Shown here piece by piece: positions 24,236-38,618 of a stretch of 64,000 nucleotides of DNA (positions are counted from its first letter, which is position 1; every line of letters starts with the position of its first letter). The position numbers and the translations under genes are program-made. The notes under the pieces were generated by a model. It searched no databases. It saw only the letters and a list, made by a program, of their open reading frames with translations, and was not told the origin of the DNA. Source of the stretch: Pycnopodia helianthoides (taxonomy: Eukaryota; Echinodermata; Asteroidea; Forcipulatida; Asteriidae); NCBI GenBank assembly GCA_032158295.1, contig CM063246.1, positions 5,919,491 to 5,983,490 on the forward strand. The letters run 5' to 3'.

Positions 24236-26219
24236 AGGTGTTTAACTTTAAGGAAAAAAAACAGTACATGCTGACTTTAAAAAGAATTTTGTTTCCACCA
24301 CTCACTGGAGGTTTATTTTATTGACCTAACAACAATGATATGTTTTCATTCTGCCGTTAAGCAAAATCATTGTTTACTAAAGCCTCCAAGTAGCACAATA
24401 AATTTACACTTCAAGATTTATAATGTCAGCTGTGTTCTGAATCTGGGAAAAATACATTGGTCCCATTTTTTGCTCAGGTTAATTTAATATTCTTTCTATT
24501 CTTTTTTGTACCTTAACTTTTTTTTCAGACCTTCCATGCATTCTAAGTGGGAGAAGATTGGCTTTTTGGATCCACAGGAAAAGTTGTTCAACTACAATCC
24601 TCAAACCAACACCAAATACAAGGGGAAGCGAGGTAAGAAATGGACACTTAATGCAGAACTGCTGTCCAAATTTCGAGGACAATTTTCACCATTTCTGGTT
24701 GACTTATTCCATTGTGCTGATTCCAGTTTTGTGAATGGTCATTTTAAAGGAACTATTTTCCGGTTCCCGCTCCGTACAGAGGCTTCAGAGATCAGTAAGA
24801 ATGTGTATAGGGATGACCAGCGAGTACTTGACCTCTTCAGGTCTTTTGAAACAGATTCAGAGCTGTCTCTACTGTTCCTAAAACATGTACAATCCATTGA
24901 AATTTATGAAAGGGATCATATCCATGAGCAGCCCCAACAACTCTACAAAGTACACATTACTCCTAAAGATCGTCCAAACTTGACCATTAAGAGACAACAA
25001 TTCTTGACCCGAGTTCCAGAGATGCTAGACTTTCATACGGTGACATGTATGAATATAGAGAAGCAGACAGGTGTAGGCTCTTGTACCAGCAGGTTCATTA
25101 CAATTAATGCCATCAAGACAGAAAACACCTCAAGTCAACTTCAACAACTCATCAGTGACGATGATCTGAAGTTAGTTCCATGGATGGGTGTAGCCGTTCG
25201 AATCGGACATGGGGACTCACTAGATGTCAGTAGGAGTGATGGTCGAGTGTTTTGTTTCCTGCCATTGCCTGGTAGTGAGCAAACTGGTTTACCTGTCCAC
25301 GTTCATGGCTATTTCGGCCTGGGAGACAACCGTCGGAGTATCAAATGGCCCGATCGAGAATCTCAACATGACAAGAATGCCTTATGGAACAAGCTTTTGG
25401 CAACTGAAGTATTTCCTGGTGTCTTTAGAAAAGTGATTCTTGCTTTAATAGAGGAAAGCAAAGTGTCATCTGATCCAGTCAGTCCCGATGATGTATACAG
25501 AGCCTGGCCATGTCAAGAGAGTATCAAAAAGGAGTGGTCCGAGGGTGTCAAAACATTTCTGCAGATGCTAAGGAATGATGCCATTTTCTACACTGACCAC
25601 AATGGTGGCCGTTGGATGAAGGCAAACGAGGTATACGTTGACACCCAAAATAACCCTCTGCTTACTAAGATACTAAAGCATAAGGGATATCCAGTTGCAC
25701 ATCTACCCAACCATGTTACTGCATCTCTTCGCTGGGCAGGTGTCGAGTACCAAGAGATAACACCCACAGTTGTTCGTTCATGTATCCGGAATGATCCTCT
25801 CCAGTACCTATCAAGAGCTGAGAAGCTTCAACTCATAGGCTATGTTACGAGTGACACACAGTCTGATCTGACCAATATCTATCTACTGCCCTTACAGGAT
25901 GAAACATTTACTTTGTTTTCTCAGGGATCACCCACAGTGTACATTGCTAGTAGTGAGAATCCAAGTAGTCTCATTCCAAGTGCAGATGCAAAGTTTGCTG
26001 CAAGTGACATACCAGAGGTCTTAAGATCCAGTCAAGTAATATCCCACACTCAGCTGAAGAATCTTTAGGTCGATGATATGTTTCCACTTCTTCAGCAAAC
26101 ACTTCCAAGTGCTTGGATTGGAGGGGCAGATGTAAACGTTCAGTGGACTCCAGGATACAACAAACATCCCTCCATTCAATGATTGACTGACACTTGTAAC
26201 TGGCTGACAAAGAATCAAG

Positions 26220-26468
<249 letters not shown>

Positions 26469-28071
26469 AGATCTCGAGATCTCGATCTCGAATTTCCGAA
26501 ATATTCCACTCATTCCTGTTATAAACAACACATTTCTCACAAAGCTACATGAGAATTGTATCATACATGTTTATCGCACACATCAACAATCGAGCCATCT
26601 GGGTGCTTATTTGACTGAGAATATTTGTTCATTTCTTGAAAGCACTGGTGCATTGTACTGTGGGATAATCTTCCTGTTTTCATTACAAGACACCCTTCTT
26701 TGAACAATTACATCCGCTTTCCCATACCTGATGGAGTGCTTGAGGTCTTAAATGCACGCGGACAAAGTGTCAACATAGCAGGATGTGTAGCAAACATGAC
26801 ACCTAATGGAAAAAACGATTTGAGGGGTTTATTTGGCGAATTGCGGAAAGTAACACATGAACAAAGAGATGTTCTAAACCGGCTGCCTCTGTTTTTATCA
26901 AATGCTCAAAGTTTTGTGTCAGCAAAGGCAAGTAGAGAGTGCAGTTCCAAGCAATTTCTTTGGGATACCAGTCAAACGTCTGAATAAATATCGAATCATC
27001 ATTACGGATAGGTCTGATGACAATTTAGTAAATTTGTTGGATATCGAATGGATATCCATAAGGAAACGGCTGTTGAGCTTTTGTAAAAAAATATCCTACC
27101 TGCTGTGGCTGAATGATTCTACACTGTCGAAGAATCCATGTCAATGATGTCTTGGGTGTTGGCAAGGTCAAACTATGGCAATTTAGTCCACAACTTGAAG
27201 TTCATACCTACTGCAGATGGCAAACTGGCAAGTCCCTCGGAGCTATTTGAACCAAGTGATCAACTCATTTTGCTGTTTGGATCCTCAGATGTGTTTCCAA
27301 TCAAGGCATATTCGGAGGGTGAACTTCTCAGTCACCTGAAACGGGTTGGTCTGAAGAATGATTCTCATGTCACATCTAGTGACGTGTTAAATGTAGCAAC
27401 CGAGGTGTCAAGAGGTCAAGAAAATGGGCAGCCACAAGTTGAAAGAGCCAAAATGCTCATCAACCACTTCCCTCATCTGTTATCTACGAATGTTTAAAGT
27501 AACAGGATGACAAAACCATTGTACAAGTTCCTTGAAGACTTGAAGTGGGTACCATGTGAGGGTTCATCTCCATATCAGTACCCTATCTCAGGTGGCTGGT
27601 GTTGGAATAAAAACACACTGTACTCACCAAGGCAAGTGGAATTGATTTAATCTGCCATGTTGCAAGGTTCTGTGGTACCTCTTATTAGTATGCCAGACAT
27701 TAAACAAGAGCTACTGAATGTCTTCAACTGAAGTGTACAGCTTAATCCCGGAAACTACCAAAATGTTGAAAATGTTGTGCTTCAGTTGAAGACTGTTGTG
27801 AGCAACTTTGTATATCCAGTCGGAATACCTGCTGTCTCCAACGCGGTGCATGCGATATATGGATTCTTGAGCAGAGCATCGGACCAGCACCAGAAAAACT
27901 TGTTCCAAGCAAATATAACTTCACAGCCATGGGTATGGCATGGCGCAGGGTTTACAACTCCAGACAAAATGGCGTTAGCTGTTGGAACACTTCGTATTGA
28001 TCTGAAGCCATACCTTTTTACTGTACCAGAAAGTCTAAAACAACAAGGTAATTTGCTTACTCGAATGGGAG

Positions 28072-31000
28072 TTTGTACATTGATAACAATTCCATAATGT
28101 CTTTTTTGTACAAAACGGTTGACTGAATTCGCGATAAGAAATAAGTGTTTTTTTCATGATGGTTAATCTAATGCTTAATTCAGCTTAAATTATTAGTTTC
28201 AAAATAGTGCACCATAGTAACCATTCAACTCTGGTAACCATTGAAATGTCATCTTATGTCATCTTATTGCATGCTCGAACTGTTTTTCCTTTGCATAAAA
28301 CCACAGTGGAAGATATTGAATGATAAGACAATGTGAGGGTTGACTGTGTACTGTCCAGATGCACTCACCACACCAGTCTTGATATCAATGACACTGTGGA
28401 CTGGCATAATTTATTATTAATCACAACCACAGTGGATGGTATCGAATGATCAGACAGTTAAAAGTTAACTGTGTATTGTGTTTACGCATTTATCACACCA
28501 CATAATATGGATCATAGCGCAGGCTTGCAGATTTTATCTATCTTTCAAAACCACAGTAGATAAATAATAATAATCTAAAGTTTGTACCAATCACTTTTAC
28601 GTTGGTTTCAATATGTCGTACAATTTATTTGTTAAACTTACGAAGTATACTACAAAAGATGTACAACAATAGTTTCAACACCTACCCGCAGACGGGATTT
28701 TAACATAACTGGATGATAATGAATGGCCATACAGTAGGAGGGTTAACTGTGTTCTAGGACATAGTGTGCTGTGTAGATGCCTTCACCATATGATCTCACT
28801 TTTCATCCAGGCACAGTTTATGTGTTATTCAAAACCATAGTGGGTGATATTGAATGATCTTACATAAAAGTTTGTTTTCATGTAACTATACAATGAACAC
28901 CTCTTTCATTCCAGAGCATGGGAGTACAATTATTGTATTCTAAATTTTAGGTTCGGAGAGATGTGTCAAAAGTACTATTTCTTAGACTGTATATTAAACT
29001 ATACGTGGACAACGTTGGTAAATATCGAAGATATATACACTTCGTGTGACCTTTCGTACATTAAATAACAAACAAGCATCAACCGCTCATCCGAATCACG
29101 AGAACATAGTGCGAAAAAAAGAATTTTTTTACTGTTTTCAAACATCAGATTTTTGACTCGCAAGATCGAAACTAAGTCAAATCAATTCAATTAGACATTA
29201 GTTTCCATATTTTTCAGGTGCATATGAAAGAAAAGTGAACAAATACAAAACAGGTATTAAACTAAAAGATGATGAAGACCTACGTTTTGCCCATTTCGAG
29301 TAAAAGTATTTCAAGTGAAATTACTAGTTTATACCATGTTAACTATGTGCAAATACGTGAGCCATGCTTACAATCTTACCAGTATTATGTACACCCTTTG
29401 AGGAGAGATTTATCTGTAAATGTTACATAAACAAACAATAAGTACAAACAGAATGCTTAAAAAATACACAATATATGTTTTAGAATCAAATTAATGACTT
29501 ACAGAATTACTTTAATTTGTGTCTGGCAGGTCTATAATCACGATATAATGCAGAATTAAGACATCATATAGCTTACAAACTAGAGAAAGATAGTCTCTAG
29601 CCATTACATTGCGTTATATTTTAGTTCTTTGTGTATTTAACCATATAGCTAGTTCCAACATTATAAGTAAATGTCACCTGTGCATTCCTAGTTTTTGTGT
29701 TATACCTTGTTTAGCTCAACAAAAGTGGAGCATTTAATGTTCAGTTGTCTCTTATAGATTTGACACTCATGGAGTAATCATCATCTGTTTTGTAGTAAAT
29801 TTTTCTTGGTAGTAAGTAGCTTTTTTTCGAAGTCTCAATACTTGTACAAATTTATCATTTCTGCCTGAAACCTTGTTTGTGAACATTCGAAACAATAAAC
29901 ATTATATTTTGACCCGACACAGGTCTACCACGGCGGAATGTATAACACATGAGTGTAATTATGTTTCATACTTTGACTACGATGTAAGCATCAACTTGTT
30001 TGAACTATATTATAGCCTTCGTGTTTCTAATTATCTCAAAATCATGATGTTTTATTAGATTATCACTTGTAACTATGAAGTAACGAAAGTATTAATATGT
30101 TTGTACGTATATACTGTTCCATGAAATTGGATTGTTTTGTCACTTCTAAAATTATAGAATTTTCTTTAAAAGGAGAATGAACATGAAAACAGTTTTATTT
30201 GTGAACAATATTGTTGTGTTCCACTTACAACAAAGTCCAAAAAAGAGTACTTTTAGTGAACAGTTTAAATGTTAGAACATTCAAACTTCTATATAGTATT
30301 TTTAATTTACTCCTATTTCTACATTTCTTAATACAATGAGTAAACCTTAAATTCAAGTACTCGGTTTTAGTGTAGTTTTGTTTTATGTTCAATGTACCTT
30401 ATCATTAAAGCCAATCTGATATTTTGATCGTTTTAGTTTCATATGAGCTTTGTAATGTAAATACATATTTCTATTCTGAGCGAAGTCAAAATCGCATTAA
30501 ACATAAAACATACGCCTCTTAAGACAAATAGACAGACAAAATGTCTTACCTTTTGTCTTCGAGAGAAGAGTTTATTCTGAGTTGATATTATTCTTATTTC
30601 ATAATTCTTGTAATCCTGATATTGAAATTGGTGGAATTTGTATAATATTTTTTTCTTCTTTTAACTTCTTATCATAATTTTTTTAATAGCACAAGATAAA
30701 ATACAATCATGCTTTGTCTCTGACGGAATTGTCGTTTCAGAATTGTAAATTCATGTAAAGGTTTCTTCGAGTATAGTTGTACGGTAGTTGTCCGTATTAT
30801 CTAACCCAAATACTCATAATAAGCCTAAATATTTTGCCTAGGCCTACAGATAGTGTGTCGCTAAAGTTTAACAGTTTAATTTAATTGTCAAGTGTAGAAC
30901 GAGTGATATTTCAAAGCAGGAGAAAGTTAGAATTAGTTAAATTGTAAAACATTACGTTTGTTTCTAAGAAATTTTAGTCGATCATTAAGTCAATGCCTGG

Positions 31001-34000
31001 CCCAATTTCATAGAGCTGTCTGAGCACACAAGTAAGCTAACCCCACACAAATGTTGATCTGACTTCAAAATGGTATACCTGTCAAAATACTATATCAAGC
31101 GTAACGTGCGTGACTGGCTTACTGTTTATATTTTTTTTTTGCAAAGCAGAACAATATGTGTGCTAAAGCAGCTGCTTATAATTGGAGTCCAATCATTACT
31201 TACATTGACGTTTCAATGTTGAAGAGATTTGTAAGTCATTTTGGGAACCATCATTTTCTGTCTTGCAAATTACCGACATTAACAAACGTACATAGATGGA
31301 ACATTTTATATCCTTAAATTGTGTTCTTCTGAAAAGTACATTTAAACCATGTCGATTATTATTATTGTTGTATATATTAATTTGCCAGTGCCGAACTTTG
31401 AAGCCAAACAATCGGTTTTAAAGTATACAATTATTGTTCATCTTTGTTCTACTTATAGTTAGTTGATGTTTTTCTATTCTGAATTTACCCCGTGAGCACA
31501 TGCTATTATAAATGTATGTTTTGCAGCAGTTTCGTTAATTTTTAATGTACCATCATTGTAACCAAGTAAGTTAAAGATTGTTAAATAATTTAACATGAGT
31601 TTTGAAGCGTAAATACCTCTTCCTACGCGCAAAGTTTAAATCGAATCAAACAGCACAAGATAGAATACATGTTTTCAAGACAAATAGACAGCTTATAAGT
31701 CTCACAAACTAAAATAAGAGTATCTTTTCAGACGTTTGAGAAAAGAGTTTATGTTGGGTTATTATTTTCTGGTGTCTTATAAGATTATTTAAATATTTTG
31801 ATTAATGGTCAATTGATGTTTTGTATAACATCGTTTCTCCTTTTACTGCGTTTATGCCTGAATTCTGAGCAGCTTAAAAAAAGATGAGAAACATAAATAC
31901 TGAATTGTCTATGACCTACATTGAGTTTTCTTTCAGGAATTTATCATTTTAACGTGTCGGTTATTTGGTTGATAGTTGTTGTTTTTCTCTATGACGGTTG
32001 TTATTAAAGTATATGTTGTTTAAGGTTATGTTTTTAAGTAAAGATTTAGATTAGTTTGAACTAAACATTCTGTATGGAACCGCGTAATTTCAAATCAGGG
32101 GGAACAAAGAGGCATTAATGTTATACCCCTTTCTATTTGTTTCTTAAACTTTGTAAAAATTGTTATTACTCTTGACGAAATTTCAACCGAATTATGGTAA
32201 CGTCAGGATGGTACGATGATTGCACACATTTGATGTGTAATGTTCCAGTGATTTGGAAGCTGACCGACTTCTTAAATACTATTATGCACTTCACACTGTG
32301 CCATCGAATGAAGTGCATCTTTTTAAATACACTTATTGTTGTTATAAAATCGATTATTTAATCTTGGCACATAATATGCAGTAAATTAATAAACGTGTAG
32401 TGTCCTTTTAGGTGGCCCTCAAGCAGGTTGGCGGAGCCAAAGCCTATGCCGAGCCTGATACATGGTTTTGAAAACGGCTGTAGTTGCGGTGTATGATCTC
32501 ACCAAACAGCGCCTTCCTGATAATGTCTTGTTTTTCAGGATTTCAAGACGTATTAAGAGTGGACTTTAATGTTTACGTATACCTCTTTTCGTAAAACACG
32601 GGGTAATTTTACATACGAAAAGTTATTAATTTATTGACACATTTGATATATACATACATATATATATCAGTATATATTTATTTATATATACATCATTTTT
32701 TTGGGGGGGGGGGGTAAATTGAAGGTGAGCAATTTCCTGAAGATATTGGTTGCATTCATTATTTAGAAAAAATACGTAACAATATATTCCTTTAGACTTA
32801 AATTTCGTTTACAGCTGGAGTTACGCAATTCAACCAAAAGAACAAAATGCTAAATAATCCATGGATATTTGTATGTGTTAAATTGAGTTTCAAGGGCAAA
32901 AAACTCTGTTGAGGGTAAAGAAGTTTTGTTAAGTTTGCTTTTTTTTTCAATTTAAAAACCGGCTTGCGTTTAAAACTATTGATGGTTTAATTTGAAGTCA
33001 TTATGGCTGTCTGTTTTTTATATATTTTTCTGTAAATTCAAGTTCAATGTTCTAAAAAAAGATATGTTAACCGGTCTTTCTATTCACCATGATTAGTTTC
33101 GACCATTAAGTGACTGTTTATTAGAGATTGTTTTAAACAATCCATCACAGTGTGGTACTGATGAGTCATTGTTAAGGCATTTTTTTAACTAATCACAGTC
33201 CATCTTGATTCACCACTGTTTGACAATCATTCTATAATGTTTTATCGAGGAACTACTTATGCGTTATTTTTAAAGATGCTTAAAGTCATATAACTCAGAA
33301 CATATAACTAATTAGTTGCTGCCAAAAATGTTTTACTTACATTTTGGCCATAAATTATATGTTGTTTGACTTTCGGTACATTTAATAAATTTTGAGAAAT
33401 TGATGATGCTTTTGTTTGTGACTTATTGAACAGATTTTGATAAAACTACAGAGGGACGTTAACCTAGTAGTCACTACAGGGGCGCATTGTCTTCAAATCT
33501 TCGAAAATATTGCCGTTTGAATCGTTCCTGTTCCTTTGTAGTAGTTGTTCGTGCACAAATACACATAAAGTGTGTTGCAATTGATGTAAAAGTGATAAAA
33601 AAAACTTTAAAAAACACATAATTTTGTCTCTTGAAATATAGCGGAACATACGCCATTTTGTGGAGTCAAAGCTCTTAAAATAGCGGACCGTGTTCTATCA
33701 TGAATGTTAACAACAACAACAACAAACAATTCATGAGAACAGTTATGTAAATCACTATATTATACGTTTAAAACTTCTTTCCAACCATCATTTTATACAA
33801 ACGCTAGTTATATCCCAAGCGCCCAATCTGAAGGCAATGTGACCCTTTAAATGAAGGAATTTTTTTTTCCAGCCTCGGTTTGGTTGCTCTGAATTGAATG
33901 AGAGGAAAGCAAGATTCCCCATGATTTAATTGAGTCTGTGGTTGTAAATGTTGACTGAATATTTGAGTTTCTTCACCATGTATCAGAAGTGGGGACTGCT

Positions 34001-34860
34001 CTATATTCCGACACCCCTATGTTCCGACACCCCTATATTCCGACACCCCTATGTTCCGACAACTCAACCTATGTTCCGACACCCCTATGTTCCGACACCC
34101 CTATATTCTGACACCCCTATGTTCCGACAACTCAACCTATGTTCCGACACCCCTATGTTCCGACAACCCGCACAAAATATTGTTTTAGCCTTTTTCTAAA
34201 GAAAAAACGGTGCGACAAACCACACCAGCCCGCAATTCAATCCTTTTGTTTTAATTGATCACTATTTTAAAGTAATTATTACTTCCAAAGTGCAAGGTGT
34301 AATTCAATTTCACCAGTTTAGCATTCACTGGTCAAATTAAATAATTCAATTTCATTAGGTCGCAAAGATCATTCAATTTCGTAAAAACAAGCTGCAAGAG
34401 GCTGGTCAATAATTCAATTTCATGTTTTTGCCTTGTAGGGGTGTAGCCATCAGAAGTGGTTGGTGTATTGCAACTTCAGCCAAAAAAACATAAGTTTGCA
34501 TGGTAAACTATGCGTTTGCAGCGCAGCCATGCATGCGCCTTGCATGTTCGTAAGTTTGTGTTTATCAACAACGTCAACGGACACATCATTCTTGTAAATC
34601 CCAACAGATTTGGTTTATGATCTGATGACGTCATCATATCATTATCATTTCTGTGTCATTTTGATGTTCAGGTTCATTTGTCTGATGAGTTTTGTATCAA
34701 TTTCAATCTTGGGATAGGCTGTAGAGAATAGTTCCATGGAAGAACAAAACTGCATTGATTTTTTTGTGACATCAATGACATTATTATAGATTGCTAAAAT
34801 AGCTTAAGTGTGTCTGGAGATATTTTTTGGAAATAAAATCAGTGTAAAACAGCGCCCGGT
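28072..34860. repeat. Large AT-rich module, copy B
   Basis: Aligns with copy A from TTTGTACA (28,072 against 2315) through to GTGTAAAA...CGCCCG (34,845 against 8305). Differences from A include an extra ~130 bp at 28,320-28,450, a segment at about 31,030-31,190 present in B and C but missing in A, and an insertion at 33,993-34,459. It starts immediately at the broken end of the sacsin-like pseudogene. No gene is supported. Confidence 0.85.
33993..34459. mobile_element. Insertion in module copy B with a 9 bp target duplication and internal minisatellite
   Basis: CAGAAGTGG occurs at 33,984-33,992 and again at 34,451-34,459. Copies A (7917) and C (42,476) have a single CAGAA(G/A)TG(G/A) at this point, so these are empty sites. 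Inside are units of CTATGTTCCGACACCC at about 33,999-34,168, then five ATTCAATTTC-type repeats at 34,300-34,420. GACACCCCTA near the left and TAGGGGTGT near the right are inverted. Confidence 0.7.
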
Positions 34861-37800
34861 AACGTCTTAAAGACGTCTCTGAAGCGGTTTAATTTGCTTC
34901 CAGTTTGGCAGTAAGGTGAGCTTGGAATTGTTTTGTTTTTTTGTTAGCGAAAAAACAATGCTCACATTTGACTGTGAATGAGGTCTGTACTGCTGTACTC
35001 AAGATTTACGAAGCATCATGCCAAAATTGAAAGCGTGCACCTTGAACACGACTACGTACTTCTGTACACCATATATAACATATACATGGACATGTAAATG
35101 GACATTTACGTGGCATGGTATTACCAGCAGAGTGGGGACAGCAAAACAACATGAAAGGACATGAAATGAACAATGCTGTCCTCACATTGGAATCATTTGT
35201 ATTTTTGTGTCCTCACATTTTTTATATGCGCTTAGTCTATGGAGAGTGTTAAGTTAGAGGAGCACAGAAAAGTCCTCAGTGTTTCGAGTACAAGTTCATG
35301 CGACACGATTTACTGACAAGTTTATTTTCAGGGAATTCTCCACATTCTGTTACATATTTTACGTATAATAATAGTCTTTGCTTGAAGACTCTCGCATTTA
35401 TTAAAGACAGAAATGTACCATATACACCCTACGTTGTGCTCAAATCGGAATTACAATGCGATCCATCTCGATTTGCATTTTGTTGCTGGAAGTCAATTAC
35501 TACGCCCTCTGTTGGCCATTTTGTTTGTTTTTCAACTGGCGAATAGCAGCAAAACACTTTTAACAAGGTAGAATAAAGTTACGGCTTAAACCAAGACTAC
35601 GATGGACACTCTTGAATATCCTGTACTTTGCTGAACTACCCCAAAGGTTGCCAATGGTTATTCTTCATTTTATGGGCGAAAGATTATAAGGAAATTATGA
35701 CGGTAAAATAAAATAAGGTTGCTAAGGGTGCACCCCACCAAATAATTTCTCATAGCACACAGTGCAAAATGCTAAATATTCAAAAGTACACGTCTGCTCA
35801 ATTTCATATGGGGAGTCCCTGGGCCCGTCGAGTTATTTTCCCTCCAAGTAAAAACACCCCTTCACAGGTGTAATTTTCAAAATGTCCGAGCATCAATCTT
35901 ACAAAATGTCCCTACACCTCTCAGCAAATAGGACCATTTATTTCAGGGCCTATGTCATCCAAAATACCTCAAGCTGGAAGTCAACAACCCCCCAGGTCAC
36001 AATTGGGCAACATTTTTACACTGAAACACTTTCTCGGGGCTCTCAAATCTGTCTAATATAGAATATTTTTGAGGGCCTACAAAATATTAATGAGCTCGAC
36101 GCTCTGCTTTCTCCTATTTGGTGGGGTGTACCCTATAGAGCAAGTCATTTTCACAGTTTGACTGGAGACCACATTCAGGACATCAGGACTATTGTCAGAA
36201 TCATATTTCTTCAGGAAAATTGGAATTGTTTTAATCCGTTGAGAAATGGCAGGCTTAAACAAACAAACCACTCCTATGGTATTTTGTGTACATCATTTCC
36301 AAGTGATGAGCAGTGCCTGCATATACACAAGTCATTTCTTCTAATTAAATTTTTCCGTCCAGTTGAACATTCCACATACTTTTGGTTCTTGACTGTATCC
36401 TACAGTTGTTCTGATGACAATTTCAGAGAGTAATTTATATTATTTCAATTTACCCTCTATATGGGGAGGGTCCTCGGTGGTACCCAGGGATTGGGGGGGG
36501 GGGGGGCAACGGGCAACAAACAATTACTGTGGAGAAGTCTGTTCATAGCAGTGGTCAAAATGTTGGTCTTTTAAAGACTCGACTGTACCTAAAAGGTTCT
36601 TCTAAGAGCAATTTAAGTTTTGTTGCATTGCATTTTTACCCCTGGGGTTGGTACCACGAGTTTGGAAGAGGGGCGGGGCTTGTAAGGCTTGCATGATGAC
36701 TTGATGACAGGGAGCAATTTGCATAATAATTCAAGGCTCATTGAGGGTCTAGTTGGCCACACAATTTACTACTAGATTGAACAACCATTACTCCGGTTAC
36801 CCCCCTCCCCCTCCCAGCCCTGCACATGCCAACACATTCTGCCCCCTACCCCCACCCCAAACTGAGGATCAGACAAACTCCAGAGGAAACAAATAATGTT
36901 GACATGATTGCGTACTTTCTCGAACAAAGAGTTGGAGGCTTTCGGCGGAGATGGAATAGTTCACCATAATGTATGAGCCCACCTACAAACAAGTCGTGGC
37001 TCTTTGACCCACTTTGGTGAGCTACGGCAGTACGAGTTAGGGATAGAGGGCAATAATTGCTAACGGGGCTAAAGTAGGGTTAGCGTTTGGTATAAGGTTA
37101 GGGTTAGGGCTAGGGCTAAAAAATGAGACAGGGTTAAGAAGAGAAGGGTCATATAGTGTACTTTTCTTTCTAGCACAACCACTCAATCCATGGTTTCAAG
37201 TCATGTTGCCATGGTTGTCTGCCCTAGGTTTGTTGATACTTAAAAATAGCAACATACAACTTTAGAATAGGGCAACGATTTTGACTTGCCCAAAATCCAA
37301 ATTGAACACAGTTATTGCAAACCCTACCCGCCATGATAGACAATTCAACAAAATAGTATACTCGACAAACTTACAGTTACACTGTCACATTAGCAGCTGG
37401 TTTCATGCTACTGGCTACTGTACCAGCATGTACATGTACTGTACACAATACATACATCATGTATGTCTATCGCTCGAAGTTTGACACCCCAGTTGACAAT
37501 GTACTCTCATAATTTCTTATAAATTATTGTAATTTTCAGGATAGAAACGCTTGTGAAAATTTTGTAAAAATTGCCACAACATTTAAAAATTAGTGAATGA
37601 AAGAAGAAACATAATTTGAGCGGTACAAGGTGTTTTTCACTCAAAAAGTTATTCCCCCAAACTGCCGCAAAACAACACATGCTGACTGGGGTGCATCCAC
37701 CATTTTGTAACATTTAACATTCCATTTTCCTTGTAAATAAATTGTTCTGCACAGTAAAAAAAAAATTGAATTAAAATATGACTGTATTAAAAAAAACAAT

Positions 37801-38218
37801 CTCTATCACACTGAATGTCAATTTACAAATTATTATAAACAAAGACACGTTTAAAACCCATCAAGTTTTCTCCTATTTGGTGGGGTGCACCCCTAATATG
37901 CAATGTCTTCAAATTGGAGTTAAAAGATCCGAAATACCAAACAGCTACGGAGCGCCACATGATTGTGTCCAAAAAAGTGTTTGAGATTACAGATCACACT
38001 GAAGAAAGAAAGGCAAAGAACATTGACATTTATTGGCTGATCTCAATGATGTTTTGATTATATGAAAGGGAATTCAATAAGTAAGAGCTTTTTTATTACT
38101 TATTTTGCTTTACAACAATATCTTCAAGGAGACAAAAGTGTAAGAATGTGTGCTTCACGCTTGAGTGGTCAGCCAATGCGGTCACCAGCAGTTGTTTATG
38201 TCCAAACAATTCGGTAAT
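34861..38218. other. 3.4 kb segment that splits module copy B; no gene
   Basis: Absent from copy A, where the two flanks (8310 and about 8372) are 60 bases apart. It contains the inverted-repeat element at 35,727-36,135, a G-run near 36,487, about four TTAGGG-like units at 37,096-37,117, and another copy of the GTGGGGTGCACCC end at 37,872-37,885. Small frames (35,298-35,546; 36,158-36,433; 37,778-37,984) match nothing I know. Confidence 0.6.
35727..36135. mobile_element. Inverted-repeat element with GGGTGCACCCCACCAAAT ends
   Basis: GGGTGCACCCCACCAAAT at about 35,728 is inverted with one mismatch at 36,117-36,134. The 400 bp between has no transposase. A TA dinucleotide borders both sides, which fits but does not prove a mariner-type target. 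Confidence 0.6.
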
Positions 38219-38618
38219 GAAAGGGTTTTAAAACAAATCGCTCAGCTTTGAACTTTTTAGGTTCGACAATGGTTTTCCGATTTTAATAGTGTGATTTAGC
38301 TACACGTTGTTAATTCACTCGTCATGATACGAAAGTGACGGGGAACGATCACGCATTCACACTTTGTTCAATAATCCCCTTGTCTCATGTTATGCTTCCA
38401 TAAAGTAAACCAAAGGAGTGGATCTGAGGCAGAAATGACTTCATTCTGGAAACAATGACTATTCTGACACTTACATTTATTATAGGTTTCTTATTAACAA
38501 AAACTACATTACTTGAGGTGTATAGAAGCCAACGCCCCGGAGCCACTAACTGCACCGGTTGAATGGCGTGCTGTTAGTTTTAAAGGGCGTCACAATTTTC
38601 CCAAGTTGTGTTCTCTTA
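38219..38618. repeat. Right end of module copy B
   Basis: Matches copy A 8372-8769, including AATCGCTCAGCTTTGAAC, CGTCATGATACGAAAGTGAC and AACGCCCCGGAGCCACTAAC. Similarity to A stops at the TTAA where the foldback element sits in copy A. Confidence 0.85.
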
